Source of the DNA: Chryseobacterium soldanellicola
Lineage (GTDB): Bacteria > Bacteroidota > Bacteroidia > Flavobacteriales > Weeksellaceae
Length of the DNA stretch: 64,000 nt
NCBI RefSeq assembly: GCF_900100115.1
Contig: NZ_FNKL01000001.1
Span: forward strand, 124,001-188,000
Direction of reading: 5' to 3'
Part shown: positions 53,935-63,190 of the stretch, one piece after another
Position numbering within the stretch: position 1 is the stretch's first letter
How the letters are laid out: each line of letters opens with the position of its first letter
The notes under the pieces: generated by a model
What the model saw: the letters and a program-made list of their open reading frames with translations, nothing else
What the model was told of the DNA's origin: nothing
Database searches by the model: none
Made by a program: the position numbers and the translations under genes

Positions 53935-53960
53935 CGAAAAGCAACACTTTGCTAAGTAAA
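53935..53960 (-). terminator. terminator-like hairpin between susE and the GH97 gene
   Basis: On the minus strand: a 10-bp stem with one U-G pair (AAAGTGTTGC / GCAGCACTTT), then CTTTATTTTT. It may lower GH97 expression relative to susCDE. Confidence 0.6.
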
Positions 53961-53971
53961 TTCGTTAAATT

Positions 53972-55081
53972 TTACAGTTTTGTAACTGTTAACTTATAAT
54001 TTGCTGAATTATGTATATCTAATTCGATTTTATAATTTCCTGCAACATCAACTTTATAGTTTGGATCTCCGGTAACTGTATTTTCAGAGCTTAAATAAGT
54101 AACAACACCTGTCCCTGAAGTCAAAGTCTGATCCGAGGCCTGAGGCTGAAATTTAATTGTCCAGTCGTCATTTGCTCTTAATTTGAACAATCCTGTCGTA
54201 TTCAAAGCAATTGAATTAATTACATATTTTTTCGTAGCTGGATTGTAAACAAAATCTGTATCTGATCCCCAACCTGTAGGCGTTGCATCACCGATAATCC
54301 CGAAGTTGGCAACTATGTCAGAATAAGTATTGGCGGCCCAATCAACTTTTATATAATGAGTTCCTACTACAGTTGCTGCTATATCTGCTCCATCAACAGC
54401 TAACTTACCTGTTAATGTACCATCATCTCCTTTATTTCCCGGCCAGTCTTCATTGATTGTAAATTTGTGTTTACTTGCATCACCAAGACTTGTAATATAA
54501 ATAAATCCTCTATACTTTCCATCTTTTTCAGGAGAAAATAAGTTTGGAGAATTATTTGGAGTCCAGTCTGCGTAACCCGCTGCTCCGGCGTATCCTCCAG
54601 GTACATTAATTTTAGGGTATACCAAATCAGGATTTGGCGTGTAGGGAGTTGCTGCCAAACTGATCACATTAGAATAAAAGAAGGCGGAACCAACCTTTGT
54701 TTTTAGCCTGGCTTCAATTTGATTAACTGTATCCGGTGTAGCACCTAAACTATACAAAACTGCATTTAGCTCAGCGTGAGTTATTGATTTATTAAGGTCA
54801 GTTCCTGCATCGACTCCAATACTGTTTTTAAAATTGGTTCCTTTAATTCCAAACTCTATTTGCTGCGTCGGAACTACTGCAATATTAAATACGGGTTTTA
54901 CCCAAGTGAAGCTTATCGCTGCATTGCCTCCTATAATCTCACTTAATACGACTGTTGTTTTATCAGAAGAAACTTTAGCTTGAGTTACTTCGTTTAAAAT
55001 AGCCTGATCTTCATCTTTTTCGCAAGAAATAACCAGAAGACCTATGAAAGCTATTGTTAAAATTCTAAATAATTGTTTCAT
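53972..55081 (-). CDS. susE: SusE/SusF-like outer membrane starch-binding lipoprotein
   Basis: 369 residues. Lipobox VISC (Cys20); a SusE domain (~22-140: AKVSSDKTTVVLSEIIGGNA) and two starch-binding-like repeats (~160-270 and 275-369, e.g. FTINEDWPGNKGDDG and FKLRANDDWTIKFQ). Surface-exposed helper that holds maltodextrins. Follows susD by 18 bases. Confidence 0.88.
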   Translation of the reverse strand: MKQLFRILTIAFIGLLVISCEKDEDQAILNEVTQAKVSSDKTTVVLSEIIGGNAAISFTWVKPVFNIAVVPTQQIEFGIKGTNFKNSIGVDAGTDLNKSITHAELNAVLYSLGATPDTVNQIEARLKTKVGSAFFYSNVISLAATPYTPNPDLVYPKINVPGGYAGAAGYADWTPNNSPNLFSPEKDGKYRGFIYITSLGDASKHKFTINEDWPGNKGDDGTLTGKLAVDGADIAATVVGTHYIKVDWAANTYSDIVANFGIIGDATPTGWGSDTDFVYNPATKKYVINSIALNTTGLFKLRANDDWTIKFQPQASDQTLTSGTGVVTYLSSENTVTGDPNYKVDVAGNYKIELDIHNSANYKLTVTKL

Positions 55082-55099
55082 TTTAATGGCGTTTTTTTA

Positions 55100-56698
55100 T
55101 TAATACCCAGGATTTTGGATCAGATTAGGGTTGGCTACAATATCTTTTGCAGGAATCGGATAAAGATTTCTATAGTTTTCTACAGCTTTACCATCTTTTA
55201 TATTTCCTTTCCAAGGCCATAGATAATCTCCTGTCGTATATTTGCCAAATCTGATCAAATCAGTTCTTCTGGTCATTTCCCAAGATAATTCTCTAGCTCT
55301 TTCATCTAAAATGAAATCTAAATTAATTGAGCTTACATTTCCGTTTGTATTCCCGTAAGCTCTTTGTCTTAAGTTATTTACATACGTAATAGCCGTTGCA
55401 ATATTTCCGTTCCCTCCCCTAAGAGTTGCTTCTGCGTACATTAAATAAATATCTGCTAAACGATATAAAGGAATATCTGCTTCTACCCAATTACTATTTG
55501 ATCCTGCAGTTCCATCACTTTTAATATTTTTAAATTTAATGAAAGCATATCCGTCATTAAATGATCCTAAATCATTGATTTCAAGATTTTGTCCGCTTGT
55601 ATAGAAATTACCTCTTTTGTCACTTCCATTTGTCGGGAACTTATCTACAAAAGCTTTTGTAGTTCTAATACCACTCCATCCTCCATTGATACCGAAATCG
55701 GCAGCAGGCATTGTACCGCCAACAGAAGCATGAACTAAATAAGTCGTCCCACCGTTTGTCTGAGTATTAACTCCATCAAAATTAACAGTGAAGATCGCTT
55801 CAGGGTTATTAACATTATTATCTGCTAAAAATAAAGAGCTATAGCTTGGTTTTAAAGAATATCCCGCTCCAATCACTTTATTACAATAAGTAATAACGTC
55901 ATTATTCCTTTGTGTTCCCGTATATACAGCGGCATTTAAATATAATCTGGCTAACAATGACCACGCAGCTGCTTTATCAGCTCTGCCGTAAGCATTGGTT
56001 TTTGGATCTTTTAAATCATTTGAACAAGCCAATAGCTCCTGCTCAACATAATTAAATAAAGCCGCTCTTTCTATTCTCTGAGGCGGATTAACAGATCCCG
56101 GAAGATATTTTTCATCAACAAATGGGACATTCCCAAATAAATCTAGTGCATGATAGTAAGATTGGGCTCTTAAAAATCTTGCTTCTGCACGCATATATTT
56201 AGCTTCAGTAAGATTATCACCTGTGATATTATTTGAAGCTAATTTTTCATCGCTTACATTTCTAAGAAATTCATTACAAAAAGCAATTTCCGTATAAATT
56301 CTGTAATATAAAGCTGCGATAAATTCGTTTGAAGAATCCCATGTCATTTTATGAATTGTATGCAGGTTTCCATCATTCCAGCCAATAACTGCTTCGTCTG
56401 TAGAAATCACCTGCATGGTGTACATTAATCTTGTGTATTGAGAAAATCCCCCATTGATTCCATTGATGTCACTATCGGGATAATTACCTCCATCACCGCT
56501 TACTTGCCCACCCATTGCCAAGCCACCATATAGTTTTGCCAAAGCATTAGGATAATTTTTAAAATCTGTGAAAACACTTGCAGAAGTAACATCTGTAATT
56601 GGTTCTCTTTCAAGATCCTTAACACATGAAGCCACAGATAACAACCCTACAATACCAGCTGTTAAAATTATATTTCTTGTTATTTTATTTGATATCAT
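55100..56698 (-). CDS. susD: SusD/RagB-family glycan-binding lipoprotein
   Basis: 532 residues. Lipobox VASC, then LEREPITDVTSASVFTDF; TPR-like helices with EARFLRAQSYYHALDLFGNVPF and DKAAAWSLLARLYLNAAVYT; C-terminal ERARELSWEMTRRTDLIRFGKY and the usual ending YPIPAKDIVANPNLIQNPGY. Lid of the SusCD import complex. 12 bases after susC. Confidence 0.95.
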   Translation of the reverse strand: MISNKITRNIILTAGIVGLLSVASCVKDLEREPITDVTSASVFTDFKNYPNALAKLYGGLAMGGQVSGDGGNYPDSDINGINGGFSQYTRLMYTMQVISTDEAVIGWNDGNLHTIHKMTWDSSNEFIAALYYRIYTEIAFCNEFLRNVSDEKLASNNITGDNLTEAKYMRAEARFLRAQSYYHALDLFGNVPFVDEKYLPGSVNPPQRIERAALFNYVEQELLACSNDLKDPKTNAYGRADKAAAWSLLARLYLNAAVYTGTQRNNDVITYCNKVIGAGYSLKPSYSSLFLADNNVNNPEAIFTVNFDGVNTQTNGGTTYLVHASVGGTMPAADFGINGGWSGIRTTKAFVDKFPTNGSDKRGNFYTSGQNLEINDLGSFNDGYAFIKFKNIKSDGTAGSNSNWVEADIPLYRLADIYLMYAEATLRGGNGNIATAITYVNNLRQRAYGNTNGNVSSINLDFILDERARELSWEMTRRTDLIRFGKYTTGDYLWPWKGNIKDGKAVENYRNLYPIPAKDIVANPNLIQNPGY

Positions 56699-56710
56699 CT
56701 TACTTACTAA

Positions 56711-59455
56711 TTAAAATTGAAAATTAAAACCTAATGAATAAATTCTTGGCATTTGATAATATCCATTATCAATTCCTCCGAAAACTTCAGGATCGATACC
56801 TGAATATTTTGTGATAACAAAGACATTCTGAGCCATTGCATACACCTTTAAGTTACTTCCTTTAGTAAATATTTCACCAAAATTATAACCTATATTTACA
56901 TTATCCAATCTCAAAAAAGATGCATTTTCTACATATAAATCTGAAAAATACTGAGGAACCGCAAATTGATAAACCGGTGCTGTTGCGTGAACGTTCTGTA
57001 AATATTCATTTGTAGATGCAGATTGTAATGAGCTATTGGAAGCGGCATTATTATATACATAATTACCTAATATTGCTCTTGCGCTTAATCCAAAATCCCA
57101 ATCTTTTACAGAAAGTTTGGTTGAAAATCCTAAAATAGCATCCGGCGTTGTAGATTTATAATAATATTTATCAAAAGTATCTATTTTACCATCCCCGTTT
57201 CTGTCAACATATGCTCCATCTACAGGCTTTCCGTTGGTATCATAAACTTGTTGATACACCCAGAATGCATTAGGAGCATATCCCACTGCATGAGCCTGAA
57301 TGGTATTTCCGGAGCCCCCTTCAATTCCACCAATAGGAATATTGAATGTTGCATCTGCTCTTTCTAATAGTTTAGTTATTTCCGGTTTATAATGAGTTGC
57401 ATTAAAATTCAGCTCCCAGGTTGTTCTTTCATTTTTTACAGGAATTACAGTAATACTACCTTCAATTCCTTTATTTTTCATATTTCCTACATTCAGTAAG
57501 TTTTGATTACTTAAATCTCCGGCTGCAATAGGAGAAACTACCAACAAGTTTTTAGTATCTTTTTGAAAGACATCTATTGAACCTAAAATTCTGTTGTTCA
57601 TAAAACCATAATCTATCCCTAGGTTTTTCGTTGTTGTGGTTTCCCATGTAAGATTTGGATTATAAATATTAGGTCGGTACATGAAGTAATATTCATTGCC
57701 GAATTGATAATTAGCGCCTGGCGAGCTTGGGTTATAAGCTGCGTACGCAGGATAGTTGTTCGGCCTGTTTCCATCTAAGCCCGGAAGTTCCTGTTGACCG
57801 GTCTTACCCCAACCTGCTCTTAATTTTAATGTACTTATTGTAGAAATGTTTTTAATAAAGCTTTCTTCATTCAATTTCCATGCAACTGAAACACCTGGGA
57901 AATTACCCCATAAGTTATCTCTTGTTCCATTAAAAAATCTTGAAGAACCATCTCTTCTCAATGATCCTGAAATGATATATCGATCAGCAATTGTAAAAAT
58001 TGCTCTTCCGTAGAAAGAGATCAATGTATTCTGAGACTCAAAATCATTACTTATTTGTGTAGGCGCGTTTCCTTTATAATTAATAGTACCTGGAATAACT
58101 GTTTTAAAATCCTGATAAGAATAACCAGCAGTAATATCTACCCCCGTACTAATTGCAGAAATATTTTTAACATAATTAAAATAGGTTTCTAGCAATTTAT
58201 TTTTTTTCTCCATGCTATAGCTGTTGGAGCTTCCCTTATCATTAAAACCAGATTTATATTGTGCATCAATGGTTTTCTGCCCGTCACTTTTAGTATAATC
58301 ATATCCGGCATTTACATTAAAATGTAATTCAGGAAGGAAATGGAATTTATAATCTAATTGTACATTTCCCAAGCCTCTTGTTACCGATGACACATCATGA
58401 ATTGCCATTAAAGAAGCCAATGGATTGGCGTTGGCATTTACATTCAAACCTCCGTTCAATAACCATTCATAATACCCTCCGTAATTTGAATTGCCAGAAT
58501 ATACCGATTGGGTAGGGTCAAAATACGTTGCAGATTTAATAACTCCCGCATCTGCAAACCTGTTGTCTGTAAACGTTCCTTTTGCGCTTACATTCACAGA
58601 TAAATGATTATCAAAAAACTTTGGATTTAAATTTAAGCCTACAGAAGTTCTTTTAAAGGAGTTTGTTCTTACGATACCATTTTGTTCGTTATAACCAACT
58701 GATAATCTATAAGGTAAATTCTTGATTCCGCCTGAAAAAGCAACATTATTATCCGTTCCCCAAGCATCCTGATAAATCAGATCTTGCCAATTTGTATTTG
58801 CAGTTCCTAATTTTGCTTTATAAGCATTAGAAGCATATGTGTTAACAAAATTTCTAAATTCATCAGCATCAAGAACATCTACATTGCCCATTTTACTGGA
58901 AATAGAAGCTACTGTTGAAAAATTGACTTTAAACCTGCCTGCGCTTCCTTTTTTTGTTGTAATCAAAATAACCCCGTTGGTTGCTCTGTTACCATAAATT
59001 GCAGTAGCAGAAGCATCTTTTAAAATATCAAATGTTTCAATATCATTCGGGTTAATTAGTGATAAGGGATCAGACGCTCCGTTTACCCCGACAAAATCCT
59101 GTGGCACACCATCAATTACGATTAATGGAGAATTATTACCATTCAAAGAAGCGGTTCCTCTAATTCTTATAGCAGTTCCGGATCCCGGAGCACCACTATT
59201 ATTAGTAATCTGCACACCTGGTGTTTTCCCCTGGATTAATTGTCCGGCAGAAGTTGCACCCCCATTGAAGTCTTTTGCAGAAACAGAAGTAATAGATCCT
59301 GTAACATCCGACTTTTTCTGCTTCCCATACCCAATCAGTACAACCTCTTCTATTTTTTTCTCTTTTGTTGTAGAGTCTTGTGTTTGCGCGTGTATCATTG
59401 TACTTGCCAATAAAAATGCAGGCGCAATTTTTAATACCGTTGTAAAATTTTTCAC
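56711..59455 (-). CDS. susC: SusC/RagA-family TonB-linked outer membrane importer
   Basis: 914 residues. Signal peptide ending IHAQ, then directly a TonB-box-like EEVVLIGYGKQKKSDVTGSI and plug domain (QLIQGKTPGVQITNNSGAPG, FDILKDASATAIYGNRATNG), then the barrel. The usual N-terminal CarboxypepD-regulatory domain is absent. The start codon is GTG. First gene of the starch locus; no regulator gene (susR-like) is beside it. Confidence 0.95.
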   Translation of the reverse strand: MKNFTTVLKIAPAFLLASTMIHAQTQDSTTKEKKIEEVVLIGYGKQKKSDVTGSITSVSAKDFNGGATSAGQLIQGKTPGVQITNNSGAPGSGTAIRIRGTASLNGNNSPLIVIDGVPQDFVGVNGASDPLSLINPNDIETFDILKDASATAIYGNRATNGVILITTKKGSAGRFKVNFSTVASISSKMGNVDVLDADEFRNFVNTYASNAYKAKLGTANTNWQDLIYQDAWGTDNNVAFSGGIKNLPYRLSVGYNEQNGIVRTNSFKRTSVGLNLNPKFFDNHLSVNVSAKGTFTDNRFADAGVIKSATYFDPTQSVYSGNSNYGGYYEWLLNGGLNVNANANPLASLMAIHDVSSVTRGLGNVQLDYKFHFLPELHFNVNAGYDYTKSDGQKTIDAQYKSGFNDKGSSNSYSMEKKNKLLETYFNYVKNISAISTGVDITAGYSYQDFKTVIPGTINYKGNAPTQISNDFESQNTLISFYGRAIFTIADRYIISGSLRRDGSSRFFNGTRDNLWGNFPGVSVAWKLNEESFIKNISTISTLKLRAGWGKTGQQELPGLDGNRPNNYPAYAAYNPSSPGANYQFGNEYYFMYRPNIYNPNLTWETTTTKNLGIDYGFMNNRILGSIDVFQKDTKNLLVVSPIAAGDLSNQNLLNVGNMKNKGIEGSITVIPVKNERTTWELNFNATHYKPEITKLLERADATFNIPIGGIEGGSGNTIQAHAVGYAPNAFWVYQQVYDTNGKPVDGAYVDRNGDGKIDTFDKYYYKSTTPDAILGFSTKLSVKDWDFGLSARAILGNYVYNNAASNSSLQSASTNEYLQNVHATAPVYQFAVPQYFSDLYVENASFLRLDNVNIGYNFGEIFTKGSNLKVYAMAQNVFVITKYSGIDPEVFGGIDNGYYQMPRIYSLGFNFQF

Positions 59456-59664
59456 AATATCGTTTTTTATATAGTTTCGTTTTTTTAAAAATATTTGGCG
59501 ATAAGCCAGTCTTGCAATTTATAAAAAAATTATAATTATCATAAAATTATTATAATTTAAGATAAATTTATGTACATTAAACGTTCATTTTTCATTAAAA
59601 ACCTTACTTTCAGTAATTTATGTTAAATTATGCAAAACATAACAGTGCAGGACATTTAACAAAA

Positions 59665-59684
59665 AGTTAAACATTCGTTTAACT
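59665..59684. promoter_or_regulatory. palindrome AGTTAAAC-ATTC-GTTTAACT, candidate operator
   Basis: Perfect 8-base arms with a 4-base spacer in the susC-metG gap, with a further GTTAA/TTTAAC-like half-site just before it. The size fits a dimeric regulator site. Assignment to the sus operon is inference. Confidence 0.4.
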
Positions 59685-59763
59685 AAATGTAATATTACTT
59701 AGTTCAATAATCATTATAAGGTTTTTAAAATCGGGAGAAAGAGGGGTTTTCAGGAGAATTCCT

Positions 59764-59771
59764 TATCTTTG
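59764..59771 (+). promoter_or_regulatory. -7 promoter box for metG (TATCTTTG)
   Basis: A full TAnnTTTG match ending 20 bases before the metG ATG. The -33 region is GT-rich but lacks a clear TTG. Confidence 0.5.
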
Positions 59772-59791
59772 CAGTTAAAACTTTACTATAA

Positions 59792-61825
59792 ATGTCAAAC
59801 AGAAAGATGATTACGGCAGCTTTGCCTTACGCAAACGGACCGGTTCATATAGGGCATTTGGCAGGTGTCTATATTCCTGCGGATGTTTACGCAAGATTTC
59901 AGAGAAGATCAGGAAAAGATGTAGCGTTTATCTGTGGGTCGGATGAGCACGGAATTCCTATTACCATAAGAGCAAAAAAAGAAGGAGTTACTCCACAACA
60001 TATTGTAGATCAATATCATGAAGTCATTAAAAAGTCTTTTTCAGATTTGGGAATTTCTTTTGATGAATATTCAAGAACGACTTCTAAAAAGCATTATCAG
60101 ACGAGTCAGGATTTCTTCAGAACCCTGCATGATAAAGGGAAATTTACGGAAGAAGTTTCTGAACAGTATTTTGATGAACAGGCTAATGAATTTTTAGCCG
60201 ACAGATATATTGTAGGAACTTGCCCGAATTGCGGTAACGAAAACGCTTACGGAGATCAGTGCGAGAGATGTGGTTCTACCCTTTCTCCGTCAGAATTGAT
60301 TAATCCAAAATCAATGTTGAGCGGAAATGTCCCTATTTTAAAAGAAACAAAAAACTGGTATTTACCATTAAATGAATACGAAGATTTCCTTAATGAATGG
60401 ATCATTGAAGGCCATAAAGACGACTGGAAACCCAACGTTTACGGACAGGTTAAATCTTGGTTAAATGACGGTTTAAAGCCTCGAGCCATGACCAGAGATC
60501 TGAACTGGGGCGTTCCTGTTCCGCTTCCGAATGCAGAAGGAAAAGTGCTTTATGTTTGGTTTGATGCACCGATCGGATATATTTCTTTCACCAAAGAATG
60601 GGCTGAGAAAAACGGAAAAGACTGGAAAGATTACTGGCAAAGTGAAGAAAGTGACTTAGTTCATTTTATCGGAAAGGATAATATCGTGTTCCACTGTATC
60701 ATTTTCCCTGCCATGATGAAGGCGCACGGAGATTATATCATGCCGAAAAACGTTCCTGCTTTTGAATTTTTGAATCTTGAAAACGATAAAATTTCAACAT
60801 CAAGAAACTGGGCAGTTTGGGCGCACGAATATGTTGAAGATTTCCCTGGACAGCAAGATGTTTTAAGATATGCTTTATTGTCTTCCGCTCCGGAAACAAA
60901 GGATAATAATTTTACATGGAAAGATTTTCAGACGAAAAATAATTCTGAATTGGTTGGAATCTTCGGAAACTTCATTAACAGAGTTGCGGTTTTAGTTCAT
61001 AAATATTATGATGGAATAATTCCACAAGGAGATGTAAATTCACCTGAATTAAAGGAAATCAATAAGTCTGCAAAAGAAATTTCAGGATTCTTAGAAAATT
61101 ATGAATTCAGAAATTCTTTAACATCTTTAATGAATTTGGCGCGTTTCGGAAATCAATATCTTCAAACAGAAGAACCTTGGAAAACTATTAAAGATAACCC
61201 AGAAAAAGCAGCACAATCTTTATTTGTCGGAGCCCAGATTGCTGTTGCTTTAGCTCAATTATGTGAACCGTTTATGCCTTTCAGCTCTGAGAAGCTATTG
61301 AATATGTTCAATGTTGAAAAAGCAAGCTGGAGTGATGTTGAAACGAAATCTGTTTTAATTGAAACGGGTCATAAGATCAACGAATCATCTCTTCTTTTCT
61401 CAAAAATAGAAGACGATGTCATTGAAGCGCAGATTCAAAAACTAGAAAATACAAAACAAAACAATAAAAAAACAAACCCTAACGCAAATCCTATGAAAGA
61501 CGAAATTTCTTTTGATGATTTTACGAAAATCGATCTAAGAACGGCTACCATTTTAGAAGCTGAAAAAGTAGAAAAAGCGGATAAACTGTTGAAACTTAAA
61601 GTAGATACAGGTGTAGACGTAAGAACTGTCGTATCAGGAATTGCAGAAAGTTTCACTCCGGAAGAGGTAATCGGAAAGCAGGTAATGATTTTATTAAATC
61701 TTGCGCCAAGAAAAATCAGAGGAATTGAATCTCAGGGAATGTTATTATTAACGACAAAAGCAGACGGAAAGTTATCTTTTGTAACACCTGATGAAACTGT
61801 TGAAAATGGTATCGAGATTGGATAG
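59792..61825 (+). CDS. metG: methionyl-tRNA synthetase
   Basis: 677 residues. Class I signature PVHIGHLAG, zinc knuckle CPNCGNENAYGDQCERCGS, KMSKS-loop equivalent KISTSRNWAVW, anticodon-binding domain, a short Asn/Lys linker, and a C-terminal tRNA-binding OB-fold (~575-677: FDDFTKIDLRTATILEAEKV). Full length with the dimer/tRNA domain. Confidence 0.97.
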   Translation: MSNRKMITAALPYANGPVHIGHLAGVYIPADVYARFQRRSGKDVAFICGSDEHGIPITIRAKKEGVTPQHIVDQYHEVIKKSFSDLGISFDEYSRTTSKKHYQTSQDFFRTLHDKGKFTEEVSEQYFDEQANEFLADRYIVGTCPNCGNENAYGDQCERCGSTLSPSELINPKSMLSGNVPILKETKNWYLPLNEYEDFLNEWIIEGHKDDWKPNVYGQVKSWLNDGLKPRAMTRDLNWGVPVPLPNAEGKVLYVWFDAPIGYISFTKEWAEKNGKDWKDYWQSEESDLVHFIGKDNIVFHCIIFPAMMKAHGDYIMPKNVPAFEFLNLENDKISTSRNWAVWAHEYVEDFPGQQDVLRYALLSSAPETKDNNFTWKDFQTKNNSELVGIFGNFINRVAVLVHKYYDGIIPQGDVNSPELKEINKSAKEISGFLENYEFRNSLTSLMNLARFGNQYLQTEEPWKTIKDNPEKAAQSLFVGAQIAVALAQLCEPFMPFSSEKLLNMFNVEKASWSDVETKSVLIETGHKINESSLLFSKIEDDVIEAQIQKLENTKQNNKKTNPNANPMKDEISFDDFTKIDLRTATILEAEKVEKADKLLKLKVDTGVDVRTVVSGIAESFTPEEVIGKQVMILLNLAPRKIRGIESQGMLLLTTKADGKLSFVTPDETVENGIEIG

Positions 61826-61844
61826 CATTTCACTATTTCAGATA

Positions 61845-61874
61845 AAAAAAGACGCATAAAAATGCGTCTTTTTT
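61845..61874 (+). terminator. rho-independent terminator after metG
   Basis: A 13-bp stem (AAAAAAGACGCAT / ATGCGTCTTTTTT) with a 4-base loop. Confidence 0.9.
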
Positions 61875-61881
61875 GTTTTCT

Positions 61882-62054
61882 TGTCATTGCGAGGAGCAAA
61901 GCGACGAAGCAATCTCTTAATAATCTTAACACTTAAATTATTTCTTAATATTTAAAATTTTAACCATTAAGGTTTATTAAGATTTTAAGGATAGTTAAGT
62001 TTAAACTTATTTTTAAATTAAGATTGCTTCGTCGCTTTGCTCCTCGCAATGACA
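61882..62054. repeat. dispersed repeat family C, full copy
   Basis: Perfect 34-base inverted arms (61882-61915 and 62021-62054) that include GCGAGGAGCAAAGCGACGAA, enclosing 105 A/T-rich bases. It fills the gap between the convergent metG and methyltransferase genes. A shortened relative is at 24409-24466. Confidence 0.85.
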
Positions 62055-62055
62055 G

Positions 62056-62760
62056 TTATTTCTTCATAAGTCTTGCAAGATAAGAATCCTCATCCTGCAC
62101 TATTTTTTCGATGGTGAAACCATTATTTTCTGCTGCATTTTTCAATGTATTAAAATCAAGATAAAGCCATTTTATAGGATCTTCGGATTCTCCTTTGTAA
62201 TGCACGGTATAATCCAGTTCACCATAATATCCGTCTGCGGGAATATAAACTCCGCCATCTTCATCACGGTCGAACATATACAAAATATCGGTGCTGTCAA
62301 TTAAAACCTGACCATTTTCGTTTAATAATGGATGCAATTTTTTAAGGTAGATATCAATTTTTGTTAAGCTTTCAAAAATTCCTGTTCCGTTCATTAATAA
62401 TAAGATCGTATCAAAAGTATCTCCTGAAAAATCAAGAATATTTTTGCAGATTGTTTTTTGAACTCCTCTTAATTTAGCAACTTCAATAGATTTTGGTGAA
62501 ATATCCAGTGCTAAAACATCCAAATTCATTTCATTTTGAAGATACAAAGAATGCGATCCTGCTCCAGATCCGATATCCAGAACTTTTCCCTGAGATAACT
62601 CGAGGGCTTTTTGTTCGATCTCATTCATTTCTTCAAACTCCCGGAAAAGATAGTCTACAGGAAGCTCGTCCAGTTCGGAAATTGAAGTTTCAGTCTGCAG
62701 ATCTTCCGGATTTTCGTTGTGAAAATGATCCCAGATCGCCTTACCCATTAAATCTTTCAT
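62056..62760 (-). CDS. class I SAM-dependent methyltransferase
   Basis: 234 residues, cytosolic. SAM-binding KVLDIGSGAGSHSLYL, acidic strand VLALDISPKSIEVAKLRG, and ILLLMNGTGIFES form a methyltransferase-11/25 type fold. The helical N-terminus (MKDLMGKAIWDHFHNENPED) is characteristic of a family common in Bacteroidota; substrate unknown. Single gene. Confidence 0.85.
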   Translation of the reverse strand: MKDLMGKAIWDHFHNENPEDLQTETSISELDELPVDYLFREFEEMNEIEQKALELSQGKVLDIGSGAGSHSLYLQNEMNLDVLALDISPKSIEVAKLRGVQKTICKNILDFSGDTFDTILLLMNGTGIFESLTKIDIYLKKLHPLLNENGQVLIDSTDILYMFDRDEDGGVYIPADGYYGELDYTVHYKGESEDPIKWLYLDFNTLKNAAENNGFTIEKIVQDEDSYLARLMKK

Positions 62761-62970
62761 AGCTGTTTTTTAAAGGTTGTAAAGATAAAGGTTTTTGAAT
62801 TGTTTTTTTTAACACAGATAACACAAATGTTTTCACAAATAACACTATAAGAATATTTATTCTGAAAACATCTAGCTAATTTCCAATTACGTTGTTGAGA
62901 TCCTTTCAGGATGACAAAGTGTGTGGTTGATTTTGTTTGATAATAATAATTTAATGAAAAGACAAATATC

Positions 62971-63083
62971 CTAGCCCCGAACGCAGCATTTGTTTGAGCT
63001 CATTTTTCAGTTTTCGGCGGCGGCTTTGCCGCCGCCGAAAACTGAAAAATGAGCGAGTGCGGAGAGCGGGAAAAGCTCCTAAA
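62971..63083. repeat. dispersed repeat family B, copy 2, with a perfect 27-bp stem
   Basis: Outer ends CTAGCCCCGAACGCAGC and GCGGAGAGCGGG...AGCTCCTAAA match copy 1 at 40141-40238. Inside, 62998-63024 pairs perfectly with 63028-63054 around a TTT loop, with a GGCGGCGGC/GCCGCCGCC tip; that stem sequence is unrelated to copy 1's. Confidence 0.85.
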
Positions 63084-63134
63084 GTATAACGTGAATTGTG
63101 AATAATCAATGTGTGAAGTTAAAACAAGAAAAGA

Positions 63135-63169
63135 CAAAGCCCCGTCTTAATCAAAAGAACAGGGCTTTG
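63135..63169 (-). terminator. terminator-like hairpin after the MFS-type gene
   Basis: CAAAGCCC / GGGCTTTG stem with a 19-base loop; on the minus strand a T-rich run (GTCTTTTCTTGTTTT) follows. 21 bases past the stop at 63191. Confidence 0.6.
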
Positions 63170-63190
63170 CACATGAAAAACAAGGTTTCT

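Larger units (their letters stand above)
59456..59791. other. 336-base divergent susC-metG intergenic region
   Basis: Very A/T-rich. It holds the 20-base palindrome at 59665-59684 and the metG -7 box at 59764. No clear susC promoter box or small ORF was found. Confidence 0.5.
62761..63190. other. 430-base intergenic region
   Basis: Contains repeat B copy 2 (62971-63083) and the terminator at 63135-63169. The remaining ~200 bases are A/T-rich with no ORF or RNA gene that I can support. Confidence 0.6.
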
